Origin: Aphanothece sp. CMT-3BRIN-NPC111
GTDB taxonomy: Bacteria > Cyanobacteriota > Cyanobacteriia > Cyanobacteriales > JAHHGU01
Assembly: GCA_019359765.1 (NCBI GenBank)
Contig: JAHHGU010000033.1
Span: 1-53,716, forward strand
Length of the DNA stretch: 53,716 bases
Direction: 5' to 3'
The position numbers were made by a program, and so were the translations under genes. Shown one piece after another: positions 27,197 through 35,377 of the stretch. Numbering within the stretch: position 1 is the first letter of the stretch; each line of letters opens with the position of its first letter. The notes beneath the pieces are model-generated. The model did not search any database. It was given only the letters and a program-made list of their open reading frames with translations, and was not told the DNA's origin.

Positions 27197-27266
27197 TTGA
27201 GTTATGAGTTATGAGTTTTGAATTAAATACATTTTTTTAACTCAAAACTATACATTCATAACTCAA
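27197..27266. repeat. Large imperfect inverted repeat between labA-like and lptC
   Basis: A 31-base left arm (27197-27227, starting TTGAGTTATGA and ending TTAAA) pairs with a 31-base right arm (27236-27266). About 23 positions match, and the loop is eight bases (27228-27235). The mismatches cluster in the middle seven bases, where the left arm repeats GTTATGA. It could be a folded terminator for the labA-like gene or a MITE-like remnant. Confidence 0.65.
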
Positions 27267-27427
27267 TAATTTCTTTTGACAAAGCTGTTAGCTATTAGCC
27301 CGCTTCCCAATTTTTCACTCTTTGACGGAACAATTAAAGCAAGGGTCGGTTAATACTCTGCTCTCATTGTGGGCGGCGATTAAGATCGAATGAGCGGAGT
27401 ATCCTTAATCGCCAAGCGCTTTCACTA

Positions 27428-28570
27428 ATGAATAAAGTCAAAAAACTACTTGCTTTTAGCTTTTGCCTTTTTAGTTTTGCCTTATTTAGCGCCTGCGGCA
27501 GCAAGAACCAAACAGAAAAAAAAGTTCAACAAGATTCTGCGCCGGCAAAGAAAATTGAGGCCAGTTTGGTTTTTAATAATCTGACATTGGAGCAAGCAGA
27601 CGAGCAGGGGCGTCCTTTGTGGAAAGTGAACGCAAAGCGGGCGACATATAGCCAAGACAAGAAAAAAGCCACCATTGAGAATCCCACTGGCGATCTTTTC
27701 CAGGATGGAAAGTTAGTCTTGCGTGTTAGCGCTACTCAGGGGGAAGTGTATGAAGATAGTAAGAAAGTATTTCTCAAGGGGCAAGTAGTTGCCACCGAAA
27801 CTCGCAATGGTTTGGTATTGCAAGGTGGAGAATTAGAGTGGCGTCCTAAAGAAGATCGTTTGATTGTCCGCAACAATATCACAGGAAGGCATCCCCAACT
27901 ACAAGCGTCAGCAAAAGAAGGACAGTATGTCAGTCGTACGCAGCAAATGGAATTACTGGGTCAGATTGTAGCGACATCGAAAGACCCCGCTTTACGCATG
28001 AAAACAGAGCATCTATTTTGGAACATCCCCCAGCAGAAGGTGATTGGAGATAGACGCATGTATATTGATCGTTACCGAGGCAATACGGTAACAGACCAAG
28101 TCGTGGGGGAGCGCTCTGAGGTAAATCTGAAAACAAAGACAGCGACGCTAAAGCAGAATGTCCAATTAACGTCCATCACCCCCCCTATCCAGATAACTAG
28201 CAACTCTGTTAATTGGAACTTAAACACCCAAGTTGTGGTATCAGACCAGCCAGTAAGCATTTGGCACCGCCAAGAGCAGGTAATAGTGACTGCAAGCAAG
28301 GGGCAAGTTTATTTGCAGCAAAATGTGGCTCTTTTAACCGGCGGTGCCCAAGGTGCCGCCAGCCGAAATCAAGCTAAACTCAAAGCTAATCAGGTGAGAT
28401 GGGATATTGCCAGTCAGCAACTTCAGGCGCAGGGCAATGTAATTTATCAACAGGTTAATCCGCCCTTAAGTTTGACCGGATCAAAAGGGCTTGGGAGACT
28501 GCAAGACCAAACGTTTGTTGTTACTGGTGGCAGTGACGGTGGCAGAGTAACTACTGAGTTTATCCCTTAG
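27428..28570 (+). CDS. lptC: LptC-family lipopolysaccharide transport lipoprotein
   Basis: The 380-residue protein begins with a signal peptide ending in a lipobox, ALFSAC (Cys at about residue 23), so it is lipid-anchored. The remainder is a long beta-jellyroll of OstA/LptC repeats. Examples are LTLEQADEQGRPLWKVNAKRATYSQDKKKATIENPTG-like strands and later NLKTKTATLKQNV and VNWNLNTQVVVSDQPV. Typical enterobacterial LptC is about 190 residues; cyanobacterial forms are longer, and this one seems to hold two jellyroll units. It should hand lipopolysaccharide from the inner-membrane LptFGB pump to the periplasmic bridge. No other lpt gene is nearby. Confidence 0.82.
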   Translation: MNKVKKLLAFSFCLFSFALFSACGSKNQTEKKVQQDSAPAKKIEASLVFNNLTLEQADEQGRPLWKVNAKRATYSQDKKKATIENPTGDLFQDGKLVLRVSATQGEVYEDSKKVFLKGQVVATETRNGLVLQGGELEWRPKEDRLIVRNNITGRHPQLQASAKEGQYVSRTQQMELLGQIVATSKDPALRMKTEHLFWNIPQQKVIGDRRMYIDRYRGNTVTDQVVGERSEVNLKTKTATLKQNVQLTSITPPIQITSNSVNWNLNTQVVVSDQPVSIWHRQEQVIVTASKGQVYLQQNVALLTGGAQGAASRNQAKLKANQVRWDIASQQLQAQGNVIYQQVNPPLSLTGSKGLGRLQDQTFVVTGGSDGGRVTTEFIP

Positions 28571-28854
28571 CATGGACATCCTCGCCGCCATAAACGGACG
28601 GCGATTTTAATCACCAAAACAGATTTAACTGTATGGTTGTGGGGAATGCCCACCCTACGTTTAATGGTGCCTATCTACTTAGCTTTCTTATATCATGTCC
28701 GGTTAATCAGTTATCTTATCCTTAACCCGAAACCTTGTAGAGACGCGCCATGGCGCGTCTCTACAAAATATTCCTTTAGGCTTAGTCTTGCACTAGACTT
28801 TTAATCCATGATTAGACTAAACTACGGTAATCCGCTCGGTATAGCGTATTAATC
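28571..28854. other. Intergenic region with dispersed palindrome
   Basis: About 280 bases between lptC and the next gene. It carries the intact GTAGAGACG palindrome (28735-28766). No gene is seen; sequence around 28620-28680 is reminiscent of other cyanobacterial intergenic filler. Confidence 0.35.
28735..28766. repeat. GTAGAGACG-family palindrome, perfect copy
   Basis: A 32-base perfect palindrome: 16-base arms start TTGTAGAGACGCGCCA and are followed directly by their reverse complement, with no loop. Related copies are at 3080-3098 and 38181-38213 with GTTCC-type instead of GCGCC centres, so the outer TTGTAGAGACG is the conserved part. Confidence 0.75.
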
Positions 28855-29316
28855 ATGGAAAGCGCCAAAAAAGTTAGTGACAACTTAAACATAGCAGGAC
28901 AAGTGACCCCTGAGCCGTTACCGCAGGTTACTCAAAAGGGCTTGCTTAAAGCGATGTTGAAAAAACTCAGAGGCGGATTCTTTGTGGTACTTGGATATCT
29001 GCTGTCACCACTATGTTGGTGGAACGACCTGTTTTTCAACCTGCCCATTGCTTATTTTTTTGGGTATGCCTGTAGCTTGCTTCACCCCAATTTACTCGTG
29101 CCTTGCTCAATCTTAGGGTACTGGCTCTCTAACATTGTTGGGATTCTCTTGATGCAAGTAGGAGCTATAGATGTTTTGAGTGGGCAACCCAAAGAGCGTA
29201 ACTTTAAAAAAGAGTTATTGACGGGTCTAGCCTCCTCAACAGCCTACACCCTGGTCATTTTGGCATTGATACAGTTTAAGATTCTCGATACTCCTGTCTT
29301 ATTCCCCGGTAGTTAA
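28855..29316 (+). CDS. Conserved-looking membrane protein, unknown function
   Basis: The 153-residue protein has a 35-residue soluble N-terminus and then about three or four hydrophobic segments: roughly 40-58 (GGFFVVLGYLLSPLCWWNDLF), 60-78 (LPIAYFFGYACSLLHP), 80-101 (LLVPCSILGYWLSNIVGILLM) and 121-140 (LASSTAYTLVILALIQF). The WWNDLFFNLPIAY segment between the first two is distinctive, with charged D next to the Trp pair. I do not recognise a family. It is monocistronic as far as can be seen; the ATG is preceded by weak ribosome-binding sequence. Confidence 0.6.
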   Translation: MESAKKVSDNLNIAGQVTPEPLPQVTQKGLLKAMLKKLRGGFFVVLGYLLSPLCWWNDLFFNLPIAYFFGYACSLLHPNLLVPCSILGYWLSNIVGILLMQVGAIDVLSGQPKERNFKKELLTGLASSTAYTLVILALIQFKILDTPVLFPGS

Positions 29317-29448
29317 TAGGGATTATTTGGCGGTAACCGAGCAGAGGGTGCTACTAGTGCCTACCTTGCTGTGTTTTAGCTACTAAAGCCAAAGCTTACT
29401 TAAAGTTTAGAGATTCAGCACTTTAACCCCCTGTGCCAGGACAGCAGT

Positions 29449-30246
29449 ATGGACTATTTATTACTACCAATCCTCAGCTTTTTAGTGGGCATAATTGTTG
29501 GTTTAACGGGAATCGGTGGAGCCTCTCTGATTACTCCGATGTTGATTTTTGTGTTCCAAGTCCCCCCGGCGATCGCAGTTAGTTCTGATGTAGTGGCTGC
29601 CACATTGATGAAGGTGATCGGCGGTATCAAGCACTGGAAACAGCAAACGCTCGATCTGCAAGTTGTCAAATGGTTGGCTTGGGGAAGTGTCCCTGGTTCA
29701 CTGATCGGGGTAGGGATTTTATACCTGATTAAGCGTACTGGAACTTTTAACCTGGATTACATCCTCCTCCGCGCGATCGGGCTAATGATACTACTTGTTG
29801 CCTTGTTGGGGCTTACACAATTGTTGCTGAAAATTTTTGCCCCAAAGTTAAATTTACCTGCGCCGCCAAAGTTTGACTTAAACACTAAGGTAGGTCGTAT
29901 TTTAACCCTCAGCGTTGGGGCAGTTTTAGGCTGTTTAGTAGGACTAACGAGCGTATCCTCCGGTTCGATGTTTGCAATTGTGCTGATTACCTTTTTTCCC
30001 CTTGACTCTCAGAAGTTGGTGGGCACAGATATTTCACAGGCGGCAATTTTATTAATTTTTACTTCCCTGGGGCACCTTTGGCTGGGAACAGTCAACTGGA
30101 GTCTAGTCTTACCGATTTGGTTAGGCACGGTACCGGGGGTGTTACTGGGTGCTCAACTTTGCAAGCTTATTCCTCAACGCGCCCTCCGGTTTGCAATTTA
30201 CCTAATCTTAGTGGGGGTGAGTTGGAAGCTAGTTTATCAAGCGTAA
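29449..30246 (+). CDS. TauE/SafE-family sulfite or organosulfonate exporter
   Basis: This 265-residue membrane protein has about eight segments arranged as two repeats. Both repeats open with the family motif GxxxGLTG: LVGIIVGLTGIGGASLITPML (12-32) and LGCLVGLTSVSSGSMFAIVL (about 160-180). The family exports sulfite, sulfoacetate or similar small anions; the substrate cannot be told here. The neighbouring PAP2 gene follows 86 bases later in the same direction, with no functional link that I can infer. Confidence 0.82.
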   Translation: MDYLLLPILSFLVGIIVGLTGIGGASLITPMLIFVFQVPPAIAVSSDVVAATLMKVIGGIKHWKQQTLDLQVVKWLAWGSVPGSLIGVGILYLIKRTGTFNLDYILLRAIGLMILLVALLGLTQLLLKIFAPKLNLPAPPKFDLNTKVGRILTLSVGAVLGCLVGLTSVSSGSMFAIVLITFFPLDSQKLVGTDISQAAILLIFTSLGHLWLGTVNWSLVLPIWLGTVPGVLLGAQLCKLIPQRALRFAIYLILVGVSWKLVYQA

Positions 30247-30332
30247 GTCGCGGGTAACCCACAGATCCTGCTCATTTTTGGCTTGAAAAGTCAATTCGGA
30301 AAGTAGTTTTAAAATATAGCAATTACTTGTGA

Positions 30333-31079
30333 ATGTTTAGTTCTGATTTCTGGAAGCTATCCCCATCTTTCCTCAGTTTTCTCAAAAAGCTGCTGATTGC
30401 CCATTGGTGCTCTTTGCTGATGTTATTGGTAGGAGTTTGTTTACCTTTGTTTGTTTTTGAGGAGCTGGCAGTGGCGGTATTGCAGAATGAAGGTGGTTTT
30501 CCGTGGGATGAACCTCTATTGCTGGCAATTCACAGCAGCGCTAAGCCGCAACTAGACGCTTTTGCGATAACGCTAACCAAATTTGGGGTATTTTGGGGTG
30601 TATTTCCAGTTGCTACTTTAATATCGTTTGTGTTGCTGCGCCTTAAAAGGTGGCGATCGCTCGCTTATTTCCTCACCACTCTACTAGGAAGCCCTCTGAT
30701 CAACCACACCGTAAAGGAGCTACTGCATCGAGTGCGCCCCAACCTATGGGAGTCAGTCTCTCCAGAGTTGAGTTACGCATTTCCCAGCGGTCATGCCATG
30801 TCCAGCATGACCTTTATAGCTGCTTTAGTGATTTTGACCTGGAGTAGTAACTGGCGCTGGTTGGTGCTAGTTTTAGGCAGCGTTTTTGTGTTATCGATCG
30901 GCTGGACGCGACTGTATCTAGGGGTACACTTTCCTAGCGACATTTTGGCAGGATGGATGGTTTCAATTGCCTGGTCAATTGGGGTTAGTCTGCTGATCAG
31001 GCCGCATTTAACTAAACCGAGTAATGTTAGTGAGGATGAGCTAACGGTGAATGAAGAGCAGTCAATTTTAGGCAACTAA
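30333..31079 (+). CDS. PAP2-superfamily membrane phosphatase
   Basis: The 248-residue protein has about six membrane segments and the three motifs of the PAP2/haloperoxidase active site: KELLHRVRPNLWE (K-x6-RP), YAFPSGHAMSS (PSGH) and RLYLGVHFPSDILAG (R-x5-H-x3-D). It should dephosphorylate a lipid phosphate such as phosphatidic acid, phosphatidylglycerophosphate or undecaprenyl pyrophosphate at the outer face of the plasma membrane. A roughly 25-residue tail after the last segment is acidic (EDELTVNEEQS). It is a single gene. Confidence 0.88.
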   Translation: MFSSDFWKLSPSFLSFLKKLLIAHWCSLLMLLVGVCLPLFVFEELAVAVLQNEGGFPWDEPLLLAIHSSAKPQLDAFAITLTKFGVFWGVFPVATLISFVLLRLKRWRSLAYFLTTLLGSPLINHTVKELLHRVRPNLWESVSPELSYAFPSGHAMSSMTFIAALVILTWSSNWRWLVLVLGSVFVLSIGWTRLYLGVHFPSDILAGWMVSIAWSIGVSLLIRPHLTKPSNVSEDELTVNEEQSILGN

Positions 31080-31145
31080 TGCCAGTTCTCCTCATCTCCT
31101 GCCGATCAACCACAATAGGCGTAGGGGCGGAGATGATATTAAATG

Positions 31146-32327
31146 TTACGTGGCAGTTTTTTCAACCACCCTATCCCGATGTTGCTTTTCTGTAGAACTG
31201 CGTTCCAGATAGTAGACAAAAGACACTAAAGCTGGAAGAGACAGATTAATTGCCATTAGTCGAACTAGGTGGCCTGCGGTTACAATCTCAACATTGTGAT
31301 GTAAAGCTAGAGAAATAAATATCATTTCTGGAGATCCCCCTGGAGATGTCACCAGCAAACACGTTAGCCAGTCCCAAGGCGTGAGAAACATAGCAATTCC
31401 GGCTGAGACTAATCCTGCTACAAAAGTCATTGCTACAGGAACTAAAGTATAAGCTATGGTAAGCTTTCCCAGCTTTGGTTTCATTCCCCAATATTCACCA
31501 ATTGTAATTCCCAGTAAAACTTGACCAATTAAATTAAATAAAGGTGGCAGATTAAAATCTATATGAGCTAAAAAAGGTAACGAATCTAGCGATGAATTAA
31601 AAATAGTACCAACTATTATTGAACAAAAGAAGCCAGCAACAGGAATTTTAAATTGGCTGCCTAATTTAACCGTTAATACAGTTATAAATAATAATAAAGA
31701 TAGCAATGAGAAGTTAGTTAAGCCAAAACTAAATAAACTTGTAGTAACAGAATCGATGATCTTGCTAATGTCATGAGAGTTGGAAACGCTGGCAATTATA
31801 GGTATAACAATAATAATGCTAGTAAAACGTATTAACTGAACTATAGAAACTAGGGAAATATTTCTTCCATAGTCTGCTGCTATACTTGCCATAATTCCTA
31901 TATTTCCGGGAACAGTAGCCAGCATACCTGTTAATAAATCTGTTTTTTCTAGGCGCGAGTATATATAACCAATTATTACACCACTGAAGAGTAAAAAAAA
32001 GGTTAGTAATAAAAAGATATGTAATTGAGAATAAAGAGCTAGAATGTCATTGTGTTTGATAGAAAATCCCACTGTTAGACCAACAATAATCTGTCCTACC
32101 TTTCTGGAATTACGGTTAGGCTCAGCCTGATTGTTATAGATAGAGCGGTAGAAATAAAATACCAGCGCCCCAGAGGCAATTCCTCCCAGTATCCAAGCAC
32201 CTCCACCTGCCCCAATTGCAATAAAGATTAGCCCGCTTACTAAAGCAACAATTATTTCTATACCAATAAGAAAATAATGGGTATATTTAATACTCATTAA
32301 AAATTTTTGAAAATTTATTTTTATCAC
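31146..32327 (-). CDS. AbrB-family (ammonia monooxygenase-like) membrane protein
   Basis: The 393-residue protein has about ten membrane segments in two repeats of the AbrB/PF05145 transporter type. The first repeat shows MLATVPGNIGIMASIAADYG, and the second shows LLVTSPGGSPEMIFISLAL; both carry the re-entrant PGG/PGN motif. The family is poorly studied: members are named for regulation of aidB in E. coli and are thought to transport something, not to oxidise ammonia. The gene is AT-rich relative to neighbours. It is transcribed on its own, next to the DUF202 gene on the same strand. Confidence 0.72.
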   Translation of the reverse strand: MIKINFQKFLMSIKYTHYFLIGIEIIVALVSGLIFIAIGAGGGAWILGGIASGALVFYFYRSIYNNQAEPNRNSRKVGQIIVGLTVGFSIKHNDILALYSQLHIFLLLTFFLLFSGVIIGYIYSRLEKTDLLTGMLATVPGNIGIMASIAADYGRNISLVSIVQLIRFTSIIIVIPIIASVSNSHDISKIIDSVTTSLFSFGLTNFSLLSLLLFITVLTVKLGSQFKIPVAGFFCSIIVGTIFNSSLDSLPFLAHIDFNLPPLFNLIGQVLLGITIGEYWGMKPKLGKLTIAYTLVPVAMTFVAGLVSAGIAMFLTPWDWLTCLLVTSPGGSPEMIFISLALHHNVEIVTAGHLVRLMAINLSLPALVSFVYYLERSSTEKQHRDRVVEKTAT

Positions 32328-32390
32328 AAAAAAATCCTATTTTATACCAATTTACATGGATAGATAAGTAGCTCTTTCTAATTATTTGTA

Positions 32391-32420
32391 AGATGGGTAG
32401 AGCGTGAGCGTTACCCATCA
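32391..32420. repeat. AGATGGGTA hairpin repeat, copy 2
   Basis: Same unit as at 3143-3172, including the trailing AATCCTTT. The last base of the right arm has changed from T to A and one central base differs. It lies between the AbrB-family and DUF202 genes. Confidence 0.6.
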
Positions 32421-32507
32421 AATCCTTTACCTGGTTGGGTTACTATGCAATCAGGCTGCGCCTACGTTACTGAAGACCAAGCCTACATGAGTTAAACAAG
32501 ATGTCAC

Positions 32508-32945
32508 TTATTCAACGATGACAGTACTTAATGATTCAATGGGAACTGTGAAAACATAGTAGATAACTCCTGCTCCCAATATCAGCACAGCAAGGCTAAA
32601 CAAAATCACCCACCGATCCGCAGGTTCATAGGAATCCTCATCGATGTCGTAACGGACAGCGAAATAATGCTGGGTAGAGAGCAATACCGTTGCCAAACCA
32701 ACCAACGAGAATAGTAGACCTAATTTCCAGCCACTACCAGGGGGTTGAGGGGCAAGGGGTGGACGGAGTACACGAAGGCGCACGATGAGAACGCCAAATC
32801 CCATAAGTGCGATCGCACTCCGCATCCATGCTAGGTAAGTACGCTCATTTGCCAAATGATCCCGCACTCGATCGGAACTTCTTCGTTTCGGCTTCTCTAG
32901 TTTCTCGGCATCCACATTCATAGGTTTGAACAATAGCTGCACCAA
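32508..32945 (-). CDS. DUF202-family membrane protein
   Basis: The 145-residue protein has an N-terminal charged segment and then the DUF202 signature RDHLANERTYLAWMRSAIALMGFGVLIVRLR (about 27-57). Two further hydrophobic stretches follow (GLLFSLVGLATVLLSTQ and WVILFSLAVLILGAGVIYYV). The family (YidH-like) is widespread, small and of unknown function, with about three membrane segments. The conserved RxxLAxERTxLAWxR turn faces the cytoplasm. It is transcribed alone. Confidence 0.85.
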   Translation of the reverse strand: MVQLLFKPMNVDAEKLEKPKRRSSDRVRDHLANERTYLAWMRSAIALMGFGVLIVRLRVLRPPLAPQPPGSGWKLGLLFSLVGLATVLLSTQHYFAVRYDIDEDSYEPADRWVILFSLAVLILGAGVIYYVFTVPIESLSTVIVE

Positions 32946-33139
32946 TATAACCCTTAATTATTAGTTTAGATGTATAAACACAACGAGATTTATTACTCTA
33001 GAATTACTTTCTAGTCACAAGCTGCTTTTTTACAAAATTTTATGGTTATCAGCCAGAGTATGATAGCTATTCAGATATAACTTGTCATACCCTGGCCGTC
33101 ATCTTGCAAGCCTTTAAATGCTAAACAGGAGCGCGAAGT

Positions 33140-33784
33140 TTAATCATCGATTGGGGCGTTGGGGGTTTGGGCTTCAATATCGGCTGGCGACAAGGCGGGA
33201 ATAGACCAGTTAACCTCACCTGTTTTGAAAACTTTTGCAGGAGAAACATTGAATTCAACTGCACCAGTTTCTGGATTAGTCTTAGCAACTAATTGGGTTC
33301 CACTCACTATCTTGAGAGCTACAGCTTCCCCTAATTCTTGCCCTTGTGTGTCACCAGGAGTTAAACCAGCTACTTTAGCACCGCTGGGGAGGTAAACACC
33401 ATCACAGTTCCAATCATCATCCGTGACTTTACCATCTCCCAGATAATAGAGAGTGCTATCTTGGGCAAAGCTGGATTTTTTGGGTTTATGAGCGTAGACA
33501 GCTAGAGTCTTCCCAGTTTCATTGCGGCACTGCCCCCAGTCTTCTGCTGTCTCTAAGATATATTTTTGAAGCTGCAACTGACCAATTTTCTGCTGAATTT
33601 CCTCTGCGGTATAACCCGATCCATCTGGTGCATCCTTTGCCTTCAAGAGGCTATCCAGCGATTGAGTCACTTCGGTATAATCAGGACTATTGGTAAGCGG
33701 CGGTCTGTCTGCCCACGAGGGTTGAGCAACCACCAAGTCAACCAGAAGTACCAAGGCTACCAGAACTATTTTGAACAGTTTCAT
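33140..33784 (-). CDS. Secreted protein of unknown function
   Basis: The 214-residue protein has an N-terminal signal peptide (KIVLVALVLLVDLVV, cleavage probably after the PSWAD region, residues 22-26). The mature part contains a helix (YTEVTQSLDSLLKAKDA), a cysteine pair (GQCRNE and WNCDGVYLP) and a beta-rich C-terminal part. The pattern EIQQKIGQLQLQKYILETAEDWGQCRN is distinctive, and I have an impression of it in other cyanobacterial genomes, but I know no function. It follows the CadD-like pair on the same strand after about 125 bases, so it could be read from that operon. Confidence 0.6.
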   Translation of the reverse strand: MKLFKIVLVALVLLVDLVVAQPSWADRPPLTNSPDYTEVTQSLDSLLKAKDAPDGSGYTAEEIQQKIGQLQLQKYILETAEDWGQCRNETGKTLAVYAHKPKKSSFAQDSTLYYLGDGKVTDDDWNCDGVYLPSGAKVAGLTPGDTQGQELGEAVALKIVSGTQLVAKTNPETGAVEFNVSPAKVFKTGEVNWSIPALSPADIEAQTPNAPIDD

Positions 33785-33909
33785 GAACTTTCTCCTTTTG
33801 AGATTACGAGTTTTTCCAACCCGATATTTGATGCTTTAGTTGGAAACTTTTTTCGACTAGACCTTTTAGAAAAAGGGTTCTAGCTAGGCTACAGAGATTT
33901 ACAAGGTGC

Positions 33910-34575
33910 CTACCAAGCTAGAGCGATAGGCAAGATTTTGTAAGTGCCACTCTCTATGAGAATGAAAATCCCTAAGCCAATCAACACAAATGGAACTATT
34001 TTCTTACCATAACGAGTCAAAACGTGAGCAACAACAGGATGACGCGTTAATTGGTAAGCGACATAGCACCAAACTCCGACGAACAGAAAGAAAACCCCTA
34101 AAATGACTCCCAGACTAGCCAGATTGCTACTCGCAAACAACGGCACATAGATCCCGATATTGTCACCACCATTGGCAAAGGTAACGGCTGCAACGTGATA
34201 AGTCTGGGGAGCGAGAACACTAGCGATAGTTGACACCGCCGCTGGGCTGGCTTTGGAGTGGTTCAATTCATCTGACACGGTTTGGACTTGGTTTTCATCC
34301 TCTTCCCCATTTACTAGCTGTTTAATCCCTATAACAATAGGAACTAGCCCCAGCAGTCCAATCCAAGCTTTTGGCAAAATTAAGCCGCCAAAGAAACCGG
34401 GAAGACTAGCAGCAATCAAGGCAATGAATCCCAGATATTGACCAGCAACTATATGCCGTGGACGAAATGTGGCATTCACCTGTGCGAAGAAGAGCATCAA
34501 GATCACAATGTCATCGATGTTGGTTGCCACAAAGGATGTGACCCCGGCAATCATTGCTTGTGCAAGCCAACTCAT
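33910..34575 (-). CDS. CadD-like cadmium-resistance transporter family protein, paralogue 1
   Basis: The 221-residue membrane protein has about six segments and belongs to the Cad family of the LysE superfamily. Marker motifs are FVATNIDDIVILMLFFAQVNA (15-35, with N-I-D-D in the first segment) and FANGGDNIGIYVPLFAS (about 134-150). Between segments 3 and 4 is a charged cytoplasmic loop. Family members export Cd2+ (and perhaps Zn2+ or other cations). It starts 21 bases after the stop of paralogue 2, in one operon with it and the APC permease. The best Shine-Dalgarno (GGAGG) lies 16 bases from the ATG, unusually far. Confidence 0.8.
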   Translation of the reverse strand: MSWLAQAMIAGVTSFVATNIDDIVILMLFFAQVNATFRPRHIVAGQYLGFIALIAASLPGFFGGLILPKAWIGLLGLVPIVIGIKQLVNGEEDENQVQTVSDELNHSKASPAAVSTIASVLAPQTYHVAAVTFANGGDNIGIYVPLFASSNLASLGVILGVFFLFVGVWCYVAYQLTRHPVVAHVLTRYGKKIVPFVLIGLGIFILIESGTYKILPIALAW

Positions 34576-34596
34576 GACACTGCTATTGCAACCTCC

Positions 34597-35334
34597 TCAA
34601 TTTTTCTCTACTTCAGACGTTGAGCAAATCTCTGCCACAGGTAATTGCCCATAATTCCTTGCTAGAGTCAGCAAATAGAGACAACTCATTACTAAAGTGA
34701 GTACCAGCAAGCCACGATTTTCTAGCGTGTGGCTGTCTACTAAAATTAAAACACCTAACCCAATCAAGACAAAGGGAACGAGTTGATTGCCGTAGCGAGT
34801 CAGCGTATCTGCGATCGCTCCCAGGCGGGTTAGTTGGTAGGCAGTGTAGCACCAAACTCCCACCAGCGAGAAGAATACACCCAGAATCGCCACCAGGCTT
34901 TCCCAGCTACTACTGGCAAACAACGGCACATAGATGCCGATATTATCACCACCATTAGCAAATGTAACAGCTGCCACGCTGTAGGTTTGGGGAGACAGAA
35001 AACTCGCGAACCAGGATTTCTCAGCCTGTAGAGCCTCTTTCTCGTCTTCCGACTCATCTGCTTCCTGATTTAGCAAGCGATTAATGCCAATTGCAATTGG
35101 GATAACGCCCAACAGTCCAATCCAGGGGCGCGGCAAGATCAGGCTACCAAAGAAACCGGGCAGGCTGGCGACAACCAAAGCCCCAAAACCGAGGTACTGA
35201 CCAGCAACGATATGGTGACGCCGAAATACCGCATTCACTTGTGAGAAAAACAGCAGCAGAATCACAATGTCGTCTAGGTTCGTCGCCGTGAAAGCTGCTA
35301 GCCCTGTGGGAATCGCTGTTACTAATTCGCTCAT
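34597..35334 (-). CDS. CadD-like cadmium-resistance transporter family protein, paralogue 2
   Basis: About 245 residues, with the same two motifs as paralogue 1 (FTATNLDDIVILLLFFSQVNAVFRRHHIV and FANGGDNIGIYVPLF) plus a C-terminal extension. An upstream in-frame ATG at 35505 would add 57 residues. I choose the ATG at 35334 (MSELVTAIP), because AAGGAG sits eight bases before it and paralogue 3 starts with the almost identical MSSLVTAIP. It lies 43 bases after the permease gene and 21 bases before paralogue 1, so the three are probably one transcript. Confidence 0.82.
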   Translation of the reverse strand: MSELVTAIPTGLAAFTATNLDDIVILLLFFSQVNAVFRRHHIVAGQYLGFGALVVASLPGFFGSLILPRPWIGLLGVIPIAIGINRLLNQEADESEDEKEALQAEKSWFASFLSPQTYSVAAVTFANGGDNIGIYVPLFASSSWESLVAILGVFFSLVGVWCYTAYQLTRLGAIADTLTRYGNQLVPFVLIGLGVLILVDSHTLENRGLLVLTLVMSCLYLLTLARNYGQLPVAEICSTSEVEKN

Positions 35335-35377
35335 TTCCGTAGCTCCTTTTTTCCAACTGATGTTATACGGGCTAGCA

